Positions 36,720-49,194 of a stretch of DNA of 64,000 bases are shown in pieces (position 1 is the first letter of the stretch; every line of letters starts with the position of its first letter). The stretch covers positions 715,637 to 779,636 of the forward strand of contig JALPQD010000632.1 of assembly GCA_023101885.1 (NCBI GenBank), read 5' to 3'. Source of the DNA: Typhlomys cinereus (lineage: Eukaryota; Chordata; Mammalia; Rodentia; Platacanthomyidae). Under the pieces are notes generated by a model, which saw nothing but the letters and a program-made list of their open reading frames with translations, was not told where the DNA came from and did no database searches. A program made the translations under genes and the position numbers.

Positions 36720-37503
36720 TCCAAATTATATCTTTTCAATGGATCTGTCACAGAGGCCTGAAACCCCACTAGAGCAAAAAATTCAGAGGGAGCCCTGGGT
36801 TCCATTGAACAGACAGAAGGAAAGGTGGAAGGGAATAAGATGGACTAATGAAAGCAGGGGGGGGAGGGGAAAAGGAAGAGGAGGGAGAAAGAGGGTAGGG
36901 TTAATTACTCAATATGTCTGTAAAATGAAAGATAAATAAATAAATATAAAAAACCATTGACAGTAACAGATCAAAAAGTCATGTAATGTAGCCATCACTG
37001 CACTCATAGAAATGATCTTGTCTCTTGACCAATCAGCAACTTCAATTATGGCCTCCGTTTCTTTGGGAATCACTGTCTGAGAACACCCTTACAAGATGGG
37101 AAAAAGAGGGAGCTCATGGCTGTCTTATTCAAGCTCTATTCTTTGCATCTCACACAGGTCCTTGAACACAGGAGATGCACACCATTGTCCTCTGAGAGAA
37201 TGAATGAAATTGTTTCAAAATGTCTACATTCAACCAACTTTTTGCATCATTAGAAATTTTCTACCCACAGTACATTCTGAAATTTAACAACAATCTGTAA
37301 GAATTTAGGTCATTTTAACTAATTTCAAAGAAGAAAATAGTGGAGGACAACTATCCATTAGGGTACACAATGTAGGTTCAAACAAGAATTGAGAGAAAAT
37401 GAAAGCCAATTCACTTGTTCCCTCCCTCTCTATTTCTTGTAATCAAATAGGACAGAACAGGAAAGAACTTACCTAATAAGCAGCATCAGTGCTTAACATT
37501 GAA
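36720..37503. other. Intron, nothing firmly recognised
   Basis: A G- and A-rich run at 36858-36898 followed by A-rich sequence resembles a short L1 3' end but is too brief to assign with confidence. The remainder is unassigned. Confidence 0.45.
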
Positions 37504-37504
37504 A

Positions 37505-37610
37505 ATGTTGGTGTTGAATACTTGTACTGCCATTGCATAGCTGTGCATCCTTAGGTAAGTGACTTAAACTCTCTTACATGTTATTTATTCCTATGTGATG
37601 CATTAGCACT
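37505..37610 (+). mobile_element. MIR SINE fragment
   Basis: 'tgccattgcatagctgtgca' and 'ccttaggtaagtgacttaaa' match the MIR segment 'ctagctgtgtgaccttgggc' and its continuation. It is an ancient insertion. Confidence 0.6.
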
Positions 37611-38508
37611 TCTTTCATTGACAGTTTGCCTTATCATCTCCTAGCTACATAATGCCAGATAGATTATCTCTAATGGTGCCAGGATCTTGAGGTAAGACAT
37701 TTTCACATAGCTGCTGAACATCTCAGTCTAAGAGCCTTTGCATCTGTGTAATAATGAGAACAGTACTGATTTTATGGTGAAATTGTCTGAAAGGTTTGAT
37801 GACATAATACATGAAACTCACATTCTACTATTGTTCCATCAATTTCTAGGCAACTGGGTGAGGAATTTTTACCTTTTGACTGTCCTCTGGTCTTTTTTCC
37901 ATGTTTATTACCTCTTCATTTTTTACACTAGCTTTGATCTATATTCTGAACCTGACTTCACATTCCAATCTCTTCCCCTCCTCTACTTTCCCTGAGCTCC
38001 TCAATACCTATCTCTGTATTATCCAATTGGCCTGGTCACTCCACACTTCTTTGTCTTTTCTCATTCTTAGTGCTTCTAGAAAAATAATTCACCCTTTCCA
38101 CACAACATCTCATTTCCTCTTTTCAACTCAATTTTAAATTTTCTGTTATTTTTTCTTAAGGACTGGAATAAGCATGTAGCAAAAAAAAATCTCCATGAGG
38201 CAAAGAGAACTATATTCTCTTAGGTCATGAACAATTTACAGTCCTTAATCTTTTCTTAAGTAAACTGATTTGTGATCAAGAAATAAAAATATACCACTAC
38301 TTGATCTTGGGATTAGTTTGCTATTTAAATAACTATATGTTAAAGACATGGTGTTAAGGATAATATAGAAAGAACATATGATCTATATAAATTATCTAGT
38401 AAAATATAGAGAGCAGTACATAGATTATAGAGGATAAACTGAACTTTCTCACACATCACTTATTTGTTTTTATGACCGGAGTAGGTAAACTGCTCATTTA
38501 CTATGAAA
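37611..38508. other. Intron, nothing recognised
   Basis: Pyrimidine-rich in part (37880-38160) but without a nameable repeat or exon. Confidence 0.5.
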
Positions 38509-38511
38509 GTT

Positions 38512-38915
38512 AATCCTAGGTGTTAATGTGACACACCTGCATTAACTAAGATCAGCTGAGACCACTCGAAGAGATTATCTGGATCAATACATTTACAATA
38601 CAAAGACCAGCCCTAGATCTGATGGGAACCTCCATAGATCTCACTGGAAACTCCGAGTAGTGGACCGCACAGAACAGAAGACAGCGGAGAAGGACTCTCC
38701 AGGAATCCTCCAGCCTTCAGCTCTCACCCACTAGCCTACTGGATGTCTGCTGTGACATAGCCTACCTGCAGCTTCATCTACCAGCCATGTCACCTCCACC
38801 ATGAAATTCTGCTTCCCCCTCTGGAACTGTAAATTAATTAAATCTCCCTTTCTAGCTTAAGTTTATTGACTTCGGGTGTTTTCTCACAGCAACAGTTAAG
38901 AATAACTATTACACT
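38512..38915 (+). mobile_element. L1 3' end (Lx-like), antisense to DMD
   Basis: Begins 'taatcctaggtgttaatgtg', contains 'gctctcacccactagcctac' and 'accatgaaattctgcttccc', and ends 'ctcacagcaacagttaagaa'. The order matches the rodent L1 3' terminal pattern. Confidence 0.6.
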
Positions 38916-39429
38916 TATATATCTGATACAGTACTGTTATTTACAGTCTGTGTTGTAGTCTTTCTTCAGACTTACATATATACTCACATATCTACTACTT
39001 TATATTTTTTAAGCTACATATCCACTTCCTCTCACCTCCAGCCCTAGGAACCACTGTTTTTTTTTTATTAACACTAAAGAATCAGCATTTAAAAGATCCT
39101 GCAGTTATGTGACATCATGCAGTGATCTTTATTTCTTTCTGCCTTAGTTTACTTAATATAGCATCCTTCAAATTTATCTGTGTTGGGGAAAATGAGAATG
39201 CCTATTTCTTGTTATGGACAATAATATTTACTTGTACTCTCTTTAACAATTTGCCCATCAGTAGTATTAGGTTATTTCACCTTATTGGCTACTGTAAATA
39301 GTATAGGCAGGAATAAAGAATACTGGTTTGCTTATGACATACTGGTTTAATTTCATTTCCTATGGATATAAACCCAGTAGAGGTCTTGCTGGATCATCTG
39401 GAATTTCAATTTTAACTGGGTATACACAA

Positions 39430-39718
39430 AATCACATGTGTGTACATATGTGGAAGTCCATGGACATGTGTGTATGGGGGGGCAGAAGTCAACATTGGAA
39501 GTCTTTCTAAATTGCTATCTATTTTAAATTTTTAAGGAATGTTTCTCATTAAAATTGTGGATCAACAATTTCACTAGACCAGAGATCATTCTATATCCAT
39601 CTTCCCAGAGTTGGATTACTAACATGCCAAACTTCTTACACAGGTTCCATGCATCCAAACTCAGATCTTCATGCTTGCATGGCAAGCACCTTACTGACTG
39701 GACTACTTCTCTAGCCCT
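39430..39718 (-). mobile_element. RSINE1/B4-type SINE inside the old L1
   Basis: A TG-rich start, 'cagaagtcaacattggaagt' and the reverse-complement head 'ccaaactcagatcttcatgc' with 'ggcaagcaccttactgac' parallel the element at 5836-6247. It divides the old L1. Confidence 0.6.
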
Positions 39719-40028
39719 ATTTTTTTGAGTTATCTTCATAATATTTACTGTAACAACTCTATTAATTTTGCATTCCCCCAAGCAGTGTGCAAGTGTTCCA
39801 CATTCAGCCTTGCTTACCTTGTCTCTAACAGGGTTGAGGTGGTATTTCAGAATGATATCAATGGCTAAAGAGGCATAGCACCTTTCCACTTAACTGTTGC
39901 CTATTTTCATGTCTTTTTTAAAGTGTCATTTAGGTGATTATTTTTTCCTTCTTTTCATCATGGTATTTATCTTTAGTTGTATGAATTCAATATAAATTTT
40001 AGATGCTAACTCCTTATAAGATGTGAAT

Positions 40029-40262
40029 GGCAGAATGAAGAGATAGCTCATGGGTTACGCTTCTACCTCTCAAGCACAAGATCCTGAGTTCTAGTCCTGG
40101 AAAATGGAGCCTAGGGTCTACAGCCAAGTAAATAGAAGGTAGAAGCAATCCAGGATGATTCTCAAAGTCACCCTTATGTCTCCACAGGCACACAGAGTGC
40201 CCTCTGATACACACAGACTCACATACAGAGAGATACACAGAGACCCACTCACCCCAAAAAAA
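40029..40262 (+). mobile_element. Family S SINE, old copy with internal deletion
   Basis: The head reads 'gaatgaagagatagctcatg' and 'agatcctgagttctagtcct'. The body keeps 'gcaatccaggatgattctca' and 'tgtctccacaggcacacaga' but lacks part of the middle found in other copies. It interrupts the old antisense L1. Confidence 0.7.
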
Positions 40263-40829
40263 GGATATACATGGTATGCACATCATTTCCCAGTGCATAG
40301 ACTACTGATATTTTTGTGTTTAATGTGTAGAATCTTCTTCATTTGAAATAGGATAAAATATTTATTCTGATTTTCTTATGTCAGCTTTGAGTATAATATC
40401 AAAAACTTATTACCAAAGCCAACATTTAGCAACCTTTTTTCTATATGTATCTCTATATAACTGTGAATTTTGTAGTTTCTGGTCTTATCTTTGTTTTTAA
40501 TGCATGATGTGCTGATTATAGCTGTACTTCATGATAACAGTCCAACTTCATTCTTTCACATATGGAAATCAAATTAACCTAGAACATTTAGTGTAAATAT
40601 TATTCTTTTGCTATTAATTATACAGGTGGCGTTAAGTAAATCAAAAAGCTTAGAATCTTAGGATTTAAGCATAGAACATATGCTTAAAGTGACATTTTAA
40701 AATAGTTTAACTCTCCTAAGATGATTTGCGTATATTCACATATATATGTGTATATATATATATGCACGCACCTTTTTCTAAGCAAAATGTTTCAAAAGAC
40801 AAGTATATTGGCTTAAATGTGCATTGTTT

Positions 40830-41012
40830 GTCAGAGGCTCACGTGTTTATATATTTGAATCTTTAGCTAATATTTGGAAATATTATGGTTCCTTTGAGAG
40901 GTGGTGCCTTGCTGGAAGAAGGAAAGCCATGGGAAGCAGAAGGGGGTTTGGGCCTTGGGGTTTAGTGACCCAGTCTTGCCTCCTATGGTTGTTCTTTCTT
41001 GCTCTGCTTCCA
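40830..41012 (+). mobile_element. L1 3'-end fragment (Lx-like)
   Basis: 'ttcctttgagaggtggtgcc', 'ttgctggaagaaggaaag' and 'ctctgcttccatgatca' resemble part of the rodent L1 3' region. Both ends are indistinct. Confidence 0.45.
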
Positions 41013-41567
41013 TGATCATTAATCTCATTTTATTATACATGTTTTATTGTCTTACACTAAACTTCCAAGCAACTTTATCTATTAGCAGGCTGGGTGGTGA
41101 TGCTATTTTCAAAAAGGTTTCACTGTGTAATCCTAATCTATACCTAGAAGCTTTCTGATGCTATTACAAACATATACCACCATTTCCAGCTTTTCTGTGT
41201 AACTTTAATCTAAACTCAAATGAATTCTTTCCCAAATGCCATGTTACAGCAGATGTGTAAATCATTTCACTAGGTAAAGTGTAAGCTGGTCAGATTTATG
41301 GGGAGGCAAGACAATTTTGCACAGTCTGAGGAACAAATTCATCACCAAAGGTGTTAGGTTAGGTTATTACAAGGAAGTTTTTTAGTAACTCTGTATTGTA
41401 AAATTTAAAATTATCAAGAATACTCAAACTTGTAATATCAATCAGATTAAGAATTTAGGGTACACAAACTACTACATAGAATTTCTGAAAGAATGTTCTG
41501 GGATGGGTCTAGTGAATTTCCTAAGGAGATTTCCAAATGACTTCTCTACAACCAAGACGTAACCTTA
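41013..41567. other. Intron, nothing recognised
   Basis: No repeat or exon identified. Confidence 0.5.
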
Positions 41568-41860
41568 CTTTTTCTTTCCCTTTCCTTTTCCTTCTCCTCT
41601 TGTCCTTTCCTTTTCCCTTCCTTTACCTTTTCTGTGTATATGTCTCTATGTATCAGAGGGTACTGAGTGTACCTGTGGAGGCCCAAGTGTGACTTTTAGA
41701 ATAATCCTGGATAGCTTCTACCTCCTTTTTTGCTTTGCTCTGGGATTTTGATTTCCCAGGCTTTGCCTTTCAGAGCTGGAAGTGCAGGTGGTCCAAAAGT
41801 ACACCTTTCTGTTTGTGAGGCAGAGTCTTAACTCTTTAGCCATAATGTCTCCAGCCCAGG
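41568..41860 (-). mobile_element. Family S SINE, old copy with polypyrimidine tail
   Basis: The antisense body contains 'gtgtacctgtggaggcccaa', 'ctggaagtgcaggtggtcca' and 'cataatgtctccagccc'. The tail side is a 65-base pure C/T tract (41570-41630), that is (GAAAGG)-type in the sense direction, where other copies have CA repeats. Confidence 0.75.
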
Positions 41861-42755
41861 ATCCCAAAGTATTAACATTTTATTCCGTGCCCCATTTAAT
41901 GGTAGGCTTGACTGGCCATTTATTCTTTGCCTGAAGACCATGTTCAGGTTCACAAGGAGTTGGCCCTGTGATTGATTGCTTCAGTTCTTTAGCTTCCTAA
42001 ACCAGGAGTAGAGGGAAAATCTCTTGTCGCATGGTGTCCTAGTAGACAGTTGCCCTTCTTGTGTCCTATCCTGAGCCATTCCCTCTCTCCAGAAATAAAT
42101 GTTGACATCATTCCCATGCAATCATTTTATGCAAGAACCATAGGTATTATAATGTCTTCTGCACAATTATATCAGACAGATATAGACATCATACATCTAT
42201 AATTGCATGAACTTGAATAGTCCACGCTTTGAAGAAACTTTATTGAAAATTGTTTTTTTCTTTATGGTTAAAGGAAAATCCAAATTTAAAAATCTCAGAA
42301 AAATGAACTGACTGTGACACACCAGAATAGTAGCATGCAGAGAAGTAGTGTAATACATTATTGCAAACCATAGACTTGCTCTGAGTATTTTGTTAATTAA
42401 AAGGTGTTGGCTTTAGGAAGGAACTCTTATTTTTTCTGTAGTGTTTGAAGAACATTTCTCTAATCTAAAATTTTAATTGCTTGTAGGGATACATGATTAG
42501 TCAGACTATCAGCTTAGCTTAGAGCTTTAAAGGAGTCATGAAATCTTTCAAAAACACACACATACAATGGCTTTGGCACATTTCCTTTGAACTATTCACA
42601 CACAGTTTTTCCACAATTCACAGGTCCCCTTTGGATGATAAGAATGCACGCACATATTCTGCCTCTAACTTAGCTGTCTGACTGTTAACTCGTGCATTTT
42701 AATTTTTCCATTTGAAAAATCAATCATCTTATTCAAAGATAAGTGATTTGACCAT
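41861..42755. other. Intron, nothing firmly recognised
   Basis: Positions 41880-42080 may be an antisense L1 3' fragment ('gaccatgttcaggttcacaa'), but the match is too weak to call. Confidence 0.4.
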
Positions 42756-42767
42756 ATACTAATTGTT

Positions 42768-43120
42768 TTTTATTATTAATACATTTTTATTATTATTTCA
42801 GCTCATACAAACTTAATAGGTACACCAGTTCCCTCCCTCCCTCCTCCTCCCCCCTGTACCCCCTGCTTCCCCTCCCCACCCCCCTCCCTCTCCATCCCCC
42901 AGTGCCTCCCGCCCCAATTCCCAGAGAGTCCTTTCTTGTGCATGCCTGATTTTCCTCTGGGCCCTCCTCTCCGATGACGTACAAGGACCCAGTGGCCTTT
43001 CCCTGAACCCTTTCCCGTGGTCCCCTTAGGTATAGGAACACTGCTGTGGCTGCCAATCCTTTGCCTCCAAGGATCTTGGTGCCTTTAGCAGATGCTAGAC
43101 TTTGTGAGGTCAACAGCCAC
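42768..43120 (-). mobile_element. 5'-truncated young L1 3' end, sense to DMD
   Basis: A 12-base duplication (atactaattgtt) flanks it at 42756-42767 and 43121-43132. The plus strand starts T-rich, then shows the C-rich complement of the polypurine tract (42829-42900) and 'gatgacgtacaaggacccag', corresponding to the copies at 34010 and 54290. Only the last 350 bases of L1 were inserted. Confidence 0.85.
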
Positions 43121-43132
43121 ATACTAATTGTT

Positions 43133-44445
43133 ACATGAGGAATATGTAATAAGTGCTGCTGAATATTGCTTTTTCCTCTCTATTCCATGTCCACAAAAGA
43201 CTGCATTGATGTATGTGGTCAAATTGCAATGTTGTTTAGCATTACAGGACATGGGAAAGATTGCTCATCACCTCCACTCCAATAAAATAACAGAATGAAT
43301 TTGGGGAACACTTTAAAATTATAGACATTCACACCTGGAACAATAAAATATGTAACAATTCAAGAGAACTATCTATTAAAGTCACAAATAATGCCTGGAT
43401 TCCAAGGAAAAGCAACAAATTGAATGTAAGGAAGAAACTTCAATTCTTTCCTCTAAATGCCTGTGGTCTGGTTGGAAAATCAGGACAGATATATTGATGC
43501 ATGTTTGTTTTTTCTGCATTTCCAGTGAAGACTAAATAAATTATGATTACCTATAGCCACCATTATTTACTGGACTGCCTTGTTCCAAAACAAAGTTCTT
43601 TACAAATGGTTTTTAATTTCATTTTTACCCATATTCAGCATATTATCATCTGTTTAGGCAATATGTAAAGTCACAGTTAAGATAGTCTATTAGCAATTGA
43701 CGAATTGTTAGGCTAGTGTGACTGACCACTGTCCAGATTTCAGAAATCATCCTCATTAACAGAAATCTTCCTACATGTCCACTCAATTTACGAGAATTAT
43801 TACTGAGTTCCAACTTCAAAAAGTGTAGTTTGTAACATTTTGTCCTAATATGTATCTAATATATTATTTAATTTGTAAGAGAAGACCACCTGATATAGAC
43901 ATCCATACAAATATGGACTATAAAAATCAAGGGTAAAAGCTTACTTAAATATGATTCTTCAAGAGTATCTCCAATGACTTTTCCCAAAAATACATATTTT
44001 CTTATTTGAGAACAGAAATAACTTCTAGTTTTAGTGTCCATCTTCTATGTCTCTGTGATAATTCATAGTATATGAATGTAGTCAACATACAATCAAGAAA
44101 GAGTAGAGTCACTCAACCTCAGCCCTAATAATTCTATATTTTATGTGGTTGACTTGTGCATAGTCGGATTCCTTCAAACATTCTAATGATTCTTGTAAAT
44201 CAGGCAGCCATATTTTTTCAGAGTATTTAAAGAAAGCAATGCTTTGCCCTTAAAATACCATCAACAAACAAACAAATTAGAAGTGTAGCAAGCATCAGGA
44301 AGGAGGTTGCTCAAGACAGAAAGGAAAGAAGGTAAAACCAGAATAAACACCATGTTATTGATAAAAGACAATAATCAGATCCAGAAATGACTGTCAGTAT
44401 AAAACCCAAATAACAACTTGGGTTAGATAACTGGACAACAGTACA
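43133..44445. other. Intron, nothing recognised
   Basis: 1.3 kb of AT-rich sequence without assignable features. Confidence 0.5.
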
Positions 44446-44462
44446 CTATCTTCATTTAGAAA

Positions 44463-44474
44463 TTTTTTTTTATT

Positions 44475-44528
<54 letters not shown>

Positions 44529-44736
44529 ACCATGAGCGAATTTGGGAACCACCATGGACGCCTCCACCTCCTCCTTGTTTACTCCGCCCAGGGATTCACA
44601 GGCTCTGCCCTACCAGGACCAGAAATGCAGGCCGCCCCCGCTTCCACCTGGCATCTATACGTGGGGTCTAGGATCCAAACTCAGGACCCTCCGCCTGCAA
44701 GGCAGAGGCTTAACCCCTGAGCCACCTCTCCAGTCC
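44463..44736 (-). mobile_element. Family S SINE, young copy
   Basis: A 17-base duplication with one mismatch (44446-44462 and 44737-44753) flanks it. The antisense order is a T-rich end, (GT)24 at 44478-44525, the body with 'caccatggacgcctccacct', and the head complement 'taacccctgagccacctctc'. It is close in sequence to the copies at 35838, 53261 and 60099. Confidence 0.88.
44478..44525. repeat. (GT)24 microsatellite
   Basis: Forty-eight bases of uninterrupted GT forming the variable tail region of the young SINE. Likely length-polymorphic. Confidence 0.95.
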
Positions 44737-44754
44737 CTATCTTCGTTTAGAAAA

Positions 44755-45520
44755 TTAACTACAAATTTATGAAAAATATTAAAAATCCTGAATTAAGCAA
44801 TTCTCATCTTGGATCTGTTTTCATGTAATAGAAGTCTTTCAATTTAAATAGTAGAGACAATTTCTTTAGACTGAGCCTGACAAAACTGATTTCTATTCAG
44901 TGTAAAATCATCTTGTACTTCTTTAGGTAAGCATCATGTTTACCTGGAGAATTTTAAATTAAGTTGCAAGATTATGTTTGGCCAGATCCTTGAAGTCCCC
45001 ATCCAACACATGAAATGATAAGCTACTTGAAGTAAGTATTAGAATCTTTTATTTGTCAAAACCCTCAGTTTTCACTACATAATTTTGTCTCAACTAACAT
45101 GTACTATTAAGAGGATTAGAAAGAAAAATAATGTACTAAGCAGAGTATTAGGTGTAATCTATAACTAGGAATTTCAGTAAATACATAAATAATTAGGATT
45201 TATCACAGTTTCAATCTAAAAGATCATCAAGAAGAAAAAAGTAGAGGAGCCATTAACTACACTGTAAACAAAACAGTATCAAATTGTCTAAAGATGTAGA
45301 TTCTGCTGGCCTACTGAAATAATAATAGTACTTATTGTGAAACTTGAACAGTATAAAATGATTGTAATTTTTTCCTTTGATTCCTCACTATATCATTCTG
45401 GTATCAATTTATACAAAAGGAAACTAAATTTAAAAATTTATGGCCACTTCTTGGTCTTTTTGTCTAAGATCATGTATAACTTTACATAAAATAGAATATT
45501 TCTGAAGATTAATATCTTTT
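44755..45520. other. Intron, nothing recognised
   Basis: AT-rich sequence without assignable features. Confidence 0.5.
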
Positions 45521-45524
45521 TAAA

Positions 45525-45790
45525 TGTTTTGTTTTATGTGTGTGCATGTCTGTGTGTCTGAGTGTATCAAAGGGCACTACATGTGACTGAGGACCAAATA
45601 TGACTTTGGGAATCATGCTAGATTGCTCTACCTCCTCTTAGCTCTGCTTTGGAGTTCCCCAGACTCCAATTTCCAGGGTTAGAAGTGTAGGCTGTCATAA
45701 TTTCACCCTGGTGTTTTTATGTGGGATTGGAATTCAGGTCCTTCTGTTGGCAATGCAGAGGCTTAACCTCTGAGCCAACACTCCAGTCCA
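45525..45790 (-). mobile_element. Family S SINE, old copy
   Basis: The antisense blocks 'gtatcaaagggcactacatg', 'ggttagaagtgtaggctgtc' and 'cttaacctctgagccaacac' follow the family order. It is more diverged than the copy at 44463. Confidence 0.75.
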
Positions 45791-45909
45791 AAATCAATAT
45801 CTTTTTCAAAAAATTAAATGTTCAGAATGATTTTTTAAATTAAAGACTGTGAGGTGAGCAATTAAATTTGAATTCATGAAAACATGTCACCTTTTAAAAT
45901 GGGCAAAGA

Positions 45910-46074
45910 GGGGCAGCAGGGGGTTCGGGGGGAGGAGGAGGGAGGGAATTGGTGTACCTATTAAGTTTGTATGAGCTGAAATAATAATAAAAATGTATTA
46001 AAAAAGAAAAATAAAATAAAGAAATCTAAAAACAAAAAACAACAAATAAAGAAAGGCCTTTTGATAAAAAAAAT
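45910..46074 (+). mobile_element. Very short L1 insertion, possible mini 3' transduction
   Basis: A 14-base perfect duplication (aaaatgggcaaaga) at 45896-45909 and 46075-46088, preceded by TT, gives a TT/AAAA nick site. The insert holds the last L1 bases (the G-rich tract and 'gtttgtatgagctgaaataa'). It then has about 50 further bases with AATAAA at 46045-46050, followed 15 bases later by the terminal A run. The extra bases could be transduced sequence or a degenerate A-rich tail. Confidence 0.75.
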
Positions 46075-46374
46075 AAAATGGGCAAAGAACTTGAATATAT
46101 ATTTCACCAAAGAAAATATACAAATGGCAAAAAAAAAATCTGAAAAGTTTCATGATCACTATCAGGTAAACAGAAAGTAATTATCAGAGAGAATGTGTAG
46201 AGATTCAAACACATGCAGACTAGCAGTGCTCTCTCAAATTATTAAACATTAAATGTAAAATATCATCTAAGAACTCTATTTCTGTGTATACTAAAATTAG
46301 GATCTTGCACACATTTTCTTTGTAGAAGTATTTGGAATTGCCTAGAAATCAAATAAGTCATTATGTTCATTGAT

Positions 46375-47065
46375 GATTACATTGCACAAAGGATTCTCTG
46401 ATTGGCCTTGAGGCCCACTACACAAGAGGGAATCGCACCTGCTACTATAACACACTCAAAAACCTGTGACTGAGGACGACTTAGGTGCTAAGGACAAACC
46501 TATTACTACTGATTAGCCAAATCAACATAGCATCAAACTTCTTTCTAAATATCTATGCTTTTTTCAGTAAACAAAGGTGAAAGAAGGGACCTATGGTTAT
46601 GCAAGACATTAATAAGCAACAATTGAGAATCCAATCATGATGCAGCACACTGTTCTTAACCTGTTAAGTTTCAGTGATCATTGCAGAAGGGACAAGAAGA
46701 ATGCAAGAGCTGACATATAGGTAGAAGGGTTGTGAAATGACAACTTCCGAGTGGGACACAATTAAGGCAATCTCGAAATCACAAGGGTAGTAGTTATTTA
46801 CACTGGATCTATGTAGGACTGGCATAGACAACAAGTAGTTGTGTATGGAAAAGGAGGTCATGTATACTTAGCATGGAATACTGAATGAACTATTGGCAAT
46901 TTATAAAGTGTGGGACACAAAACAAAGAGCATAAATATGGGAAAGATTCACAAAAAAAGCGTGAATGGTGGGAATGGGAGAAAGATAAGTCAGGCCAAAG
47001 GAAATAATAAAAATATATTGCATACATGTACAAATGTTTCAAAAATATTAATAAGAAAAAATTAA
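46375..47065 (+). mobile_element. L1 3' UTR (Lx-like), antisense to DMD
   Basis: 'ggccttgaggcccactacac', 'gacaagaagaatgcaagagc', 'tttacactggatctatgtag' and 'attgcatacatgtacaaatg' follow the rodent L1 3' UTR in order. A parallel copy lies at 48385-49190. Confidence 0.65.
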
Positions 47066-47639
47066 GTTATAAATATCTGTAAAGCAATATTATACATAAT
47101 ACAATATTATGAATTTTTGCAAGGAAAGAAGGATTTTGATATGGTCAAATATGGTTATACCTTGAATTCATTGTGTTAAATTAAACAAACCTGTCTAAAA
47201 ATTCAAATATAATATGATACCATGTATATAGTCAATGTAATCAACTTCTTAGAAATAAAATAGAACGGGGTACTGCCAATGGCTGGTGCTTGGGAGAATG
47301 GGAGTTTTTCCATGTATACAGAGCAGGTTTTGTCTTCTTTTTCCATCTTTTAAGACAGCCTCATGATATAGTCTGGGCTGTCCTGGAGCTAAATATGGAG
47401 CCTAAAGTGACCTCCAGCTCATGGCAGTCTTCTGGCCACTGCTTCCCAAGAACTGGTATCACATTCGACCAGATTGTTTTTAAAGGTAAGAAAATTTCCA
47501 AAGATCCGCATGCAACAAAACAAGGTGCATGTACCTTATAATCCAATGAAAGATGCAATAAAAAAGAGTTAGAAGGGAGATACTCTGCATGACCAATGTT
47601 GCAGTTACCCTGCATTATTGCTGCTAAACTCATTGCCAA

Positions 47640-48050
47640 AGGGCTTAAGGGAACATGGAGTTTATTTTGGCTTACTATTGTCTGGTTACAGTTCCTTGTT
47701 CAGCTTGGCAGTAGCCTACATCAACACCAAGGGCTGAGGGAACAGGTCACACTATATCCACATAAAGACTAAGAGAGGGTCAATCGTTACTTGCCAGATC
47801 AGCTTGTCTGTCAAATACACAGAAGGAAGATAATTTTCTCAACCAGTTTCATCCATCTTATTCACCTGCCCAAAGACCAGTACCACCCACCATGGGCTGG
47901 GTTCTTCCCTATACATTAGACAATCTTCTTTAGGTATGTTTAGGGCTTAACTCAACTACTAATTCTCTACAAATGTACCCAGAGCTCAAAACCTCAACTG
48001 TGAGGTTAATACTTGTTTCCAACTATGAAAACGAGATAATACTAGAAGTC
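47640..48050 (-). mobile_element. L1 3'-end repeat (Lx-like), sense to DMD; copy 2 of 3
   Basis: 'tttattttggcttactattg', 'acatcaacaccaagggctga', 'acttgccagatcagcttgtc', 'ccaccatgggctgggttctt' and 'ctacaaatgtacccagagct' match copies at 22060 and 59885 in order and spacing. Confidence 0.65.
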
Positions 48051-48384
48051 ATAGCAAACAAAAGTCCCAAAGTCCTGTGTGTAATATTTCTGCATGACTC
48101 CAAGCCATGAAGGCCCCCCAAATGATATAGGTTTCTATATATTAAACAACAAAACTAGATGATAAGACCCATTTGCAGAAGTCACTACATGTCTCACATG
48201 CAAGATAGGCAGAAGTCAACCTGAAACTGAGCTTAAAACTTTTTCCCTGAAATATAGCAGGAAGAGATTTATGCAGAATTCTGGGGGAAGATAGATACAA
48301 AATGGTTTCATCTACCCATAAACCTGTGAACTTCAACACCAACCTTTCCACCTGTGCAATAGTGATAAAAGTGTTATGAGGGTA

Positions 48385-49190
48385 ATCAACTCCTCTCTGA
48401 TTGAAATTCTATGAGAGAGGACCTATGAACAGTACATACGCCAGTTAAAAACAGTTACTGTGAAGGAATAGGCCCTAGGGAAGAACTTACTACTGGCTAG
48501 TTAATCTGATAGAGCATCAAATTGATTCCTAAATACTTATATTTATAGCCATAGACAAGTGCTATTCTAGGTCTTATTCAGAGAAATCTCTCCTTGAAGT
48601 GAACAGAGATGAATGTAAATACTCTTTGCTGCACAATATTCTAAGAATGAGATACTATTCAGTGTTCAGCTCTAAACGATCCATTTGTAACATTCCCTGT
48701 AAGACTCAGAGAATATCTCAAAAGAGGGGACAGAAAGAATCTAAGAACCAGAAGACTGGGAAAGGACATGACACAAAGGTTACAATAATGAATTCCTAGC
48801 AGGAGAAGTTATCTACACTGGGTCTGCTTAAGACTGGCCATATCGACAATTGGTCATGTATAGTGAAGGGTCATATAGGACTCTACTCATTCCTGTTGAA
48901 TTATATGGAAATAAGAGATTTTGGGAGATTGTTAATCATTGTCTTTAGTTGTGTAACTCTGGTGACGCCCCCAACACATACCAGTCTCAGATTGATAGTT
49001 CCAAACCTATTTACATAGGCGCCCCTGGTTAAACACAGTGGGTCATAAACAGAAAGATTTGACTATGACGATAGGATTTGCAGAAAGGATTATGGTTTGA
49101 CAGGGGCAGGAGGTAGAAGAAACTGTGTGTATAATGTATTGTTCACATTTATGAAACTGTCAGAGACAAAGTTTAATTAATAAAAAGTCC
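48385..49190 (+). mobile_element. L1 3' UTR (Lx-like), antisense to DMD
   Basis: 'ggggacagaaagaatctaag', 'ctacactgggtctgcttaag', 'gttaaacacagtgggtcata' and 'tatgaaactgtcagagacaa' with 'taattaataaaaagtc' follow the rodent L1 3' UTR to its A-rich end. Confidence 0.65.
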
Positions 49191-49194
49191 ATGT

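Larger units (their letters stand above)
38985..40650 (-). mobile_element. Old mammalian L1 (ORF2 C-terminal part), antisense, broken
   Basis: The plus strand reads in order 'atttcctatggatataaacc' with 'cagtagaggtcttgctggat', then 'tttgcattcccccaagcagt', 'tagatgctaactccttataa', 'attaccaaagccaacattta' and 'cttcattctttcacatatgg'. These are the reverse complement of successive segments of old L1 reverse-transcriptase ORF sequence. It is heavily mutated and split by SINEs at 39430-39718 and 40029-40262. It encodes no functional protein. Confidence 0.75.
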
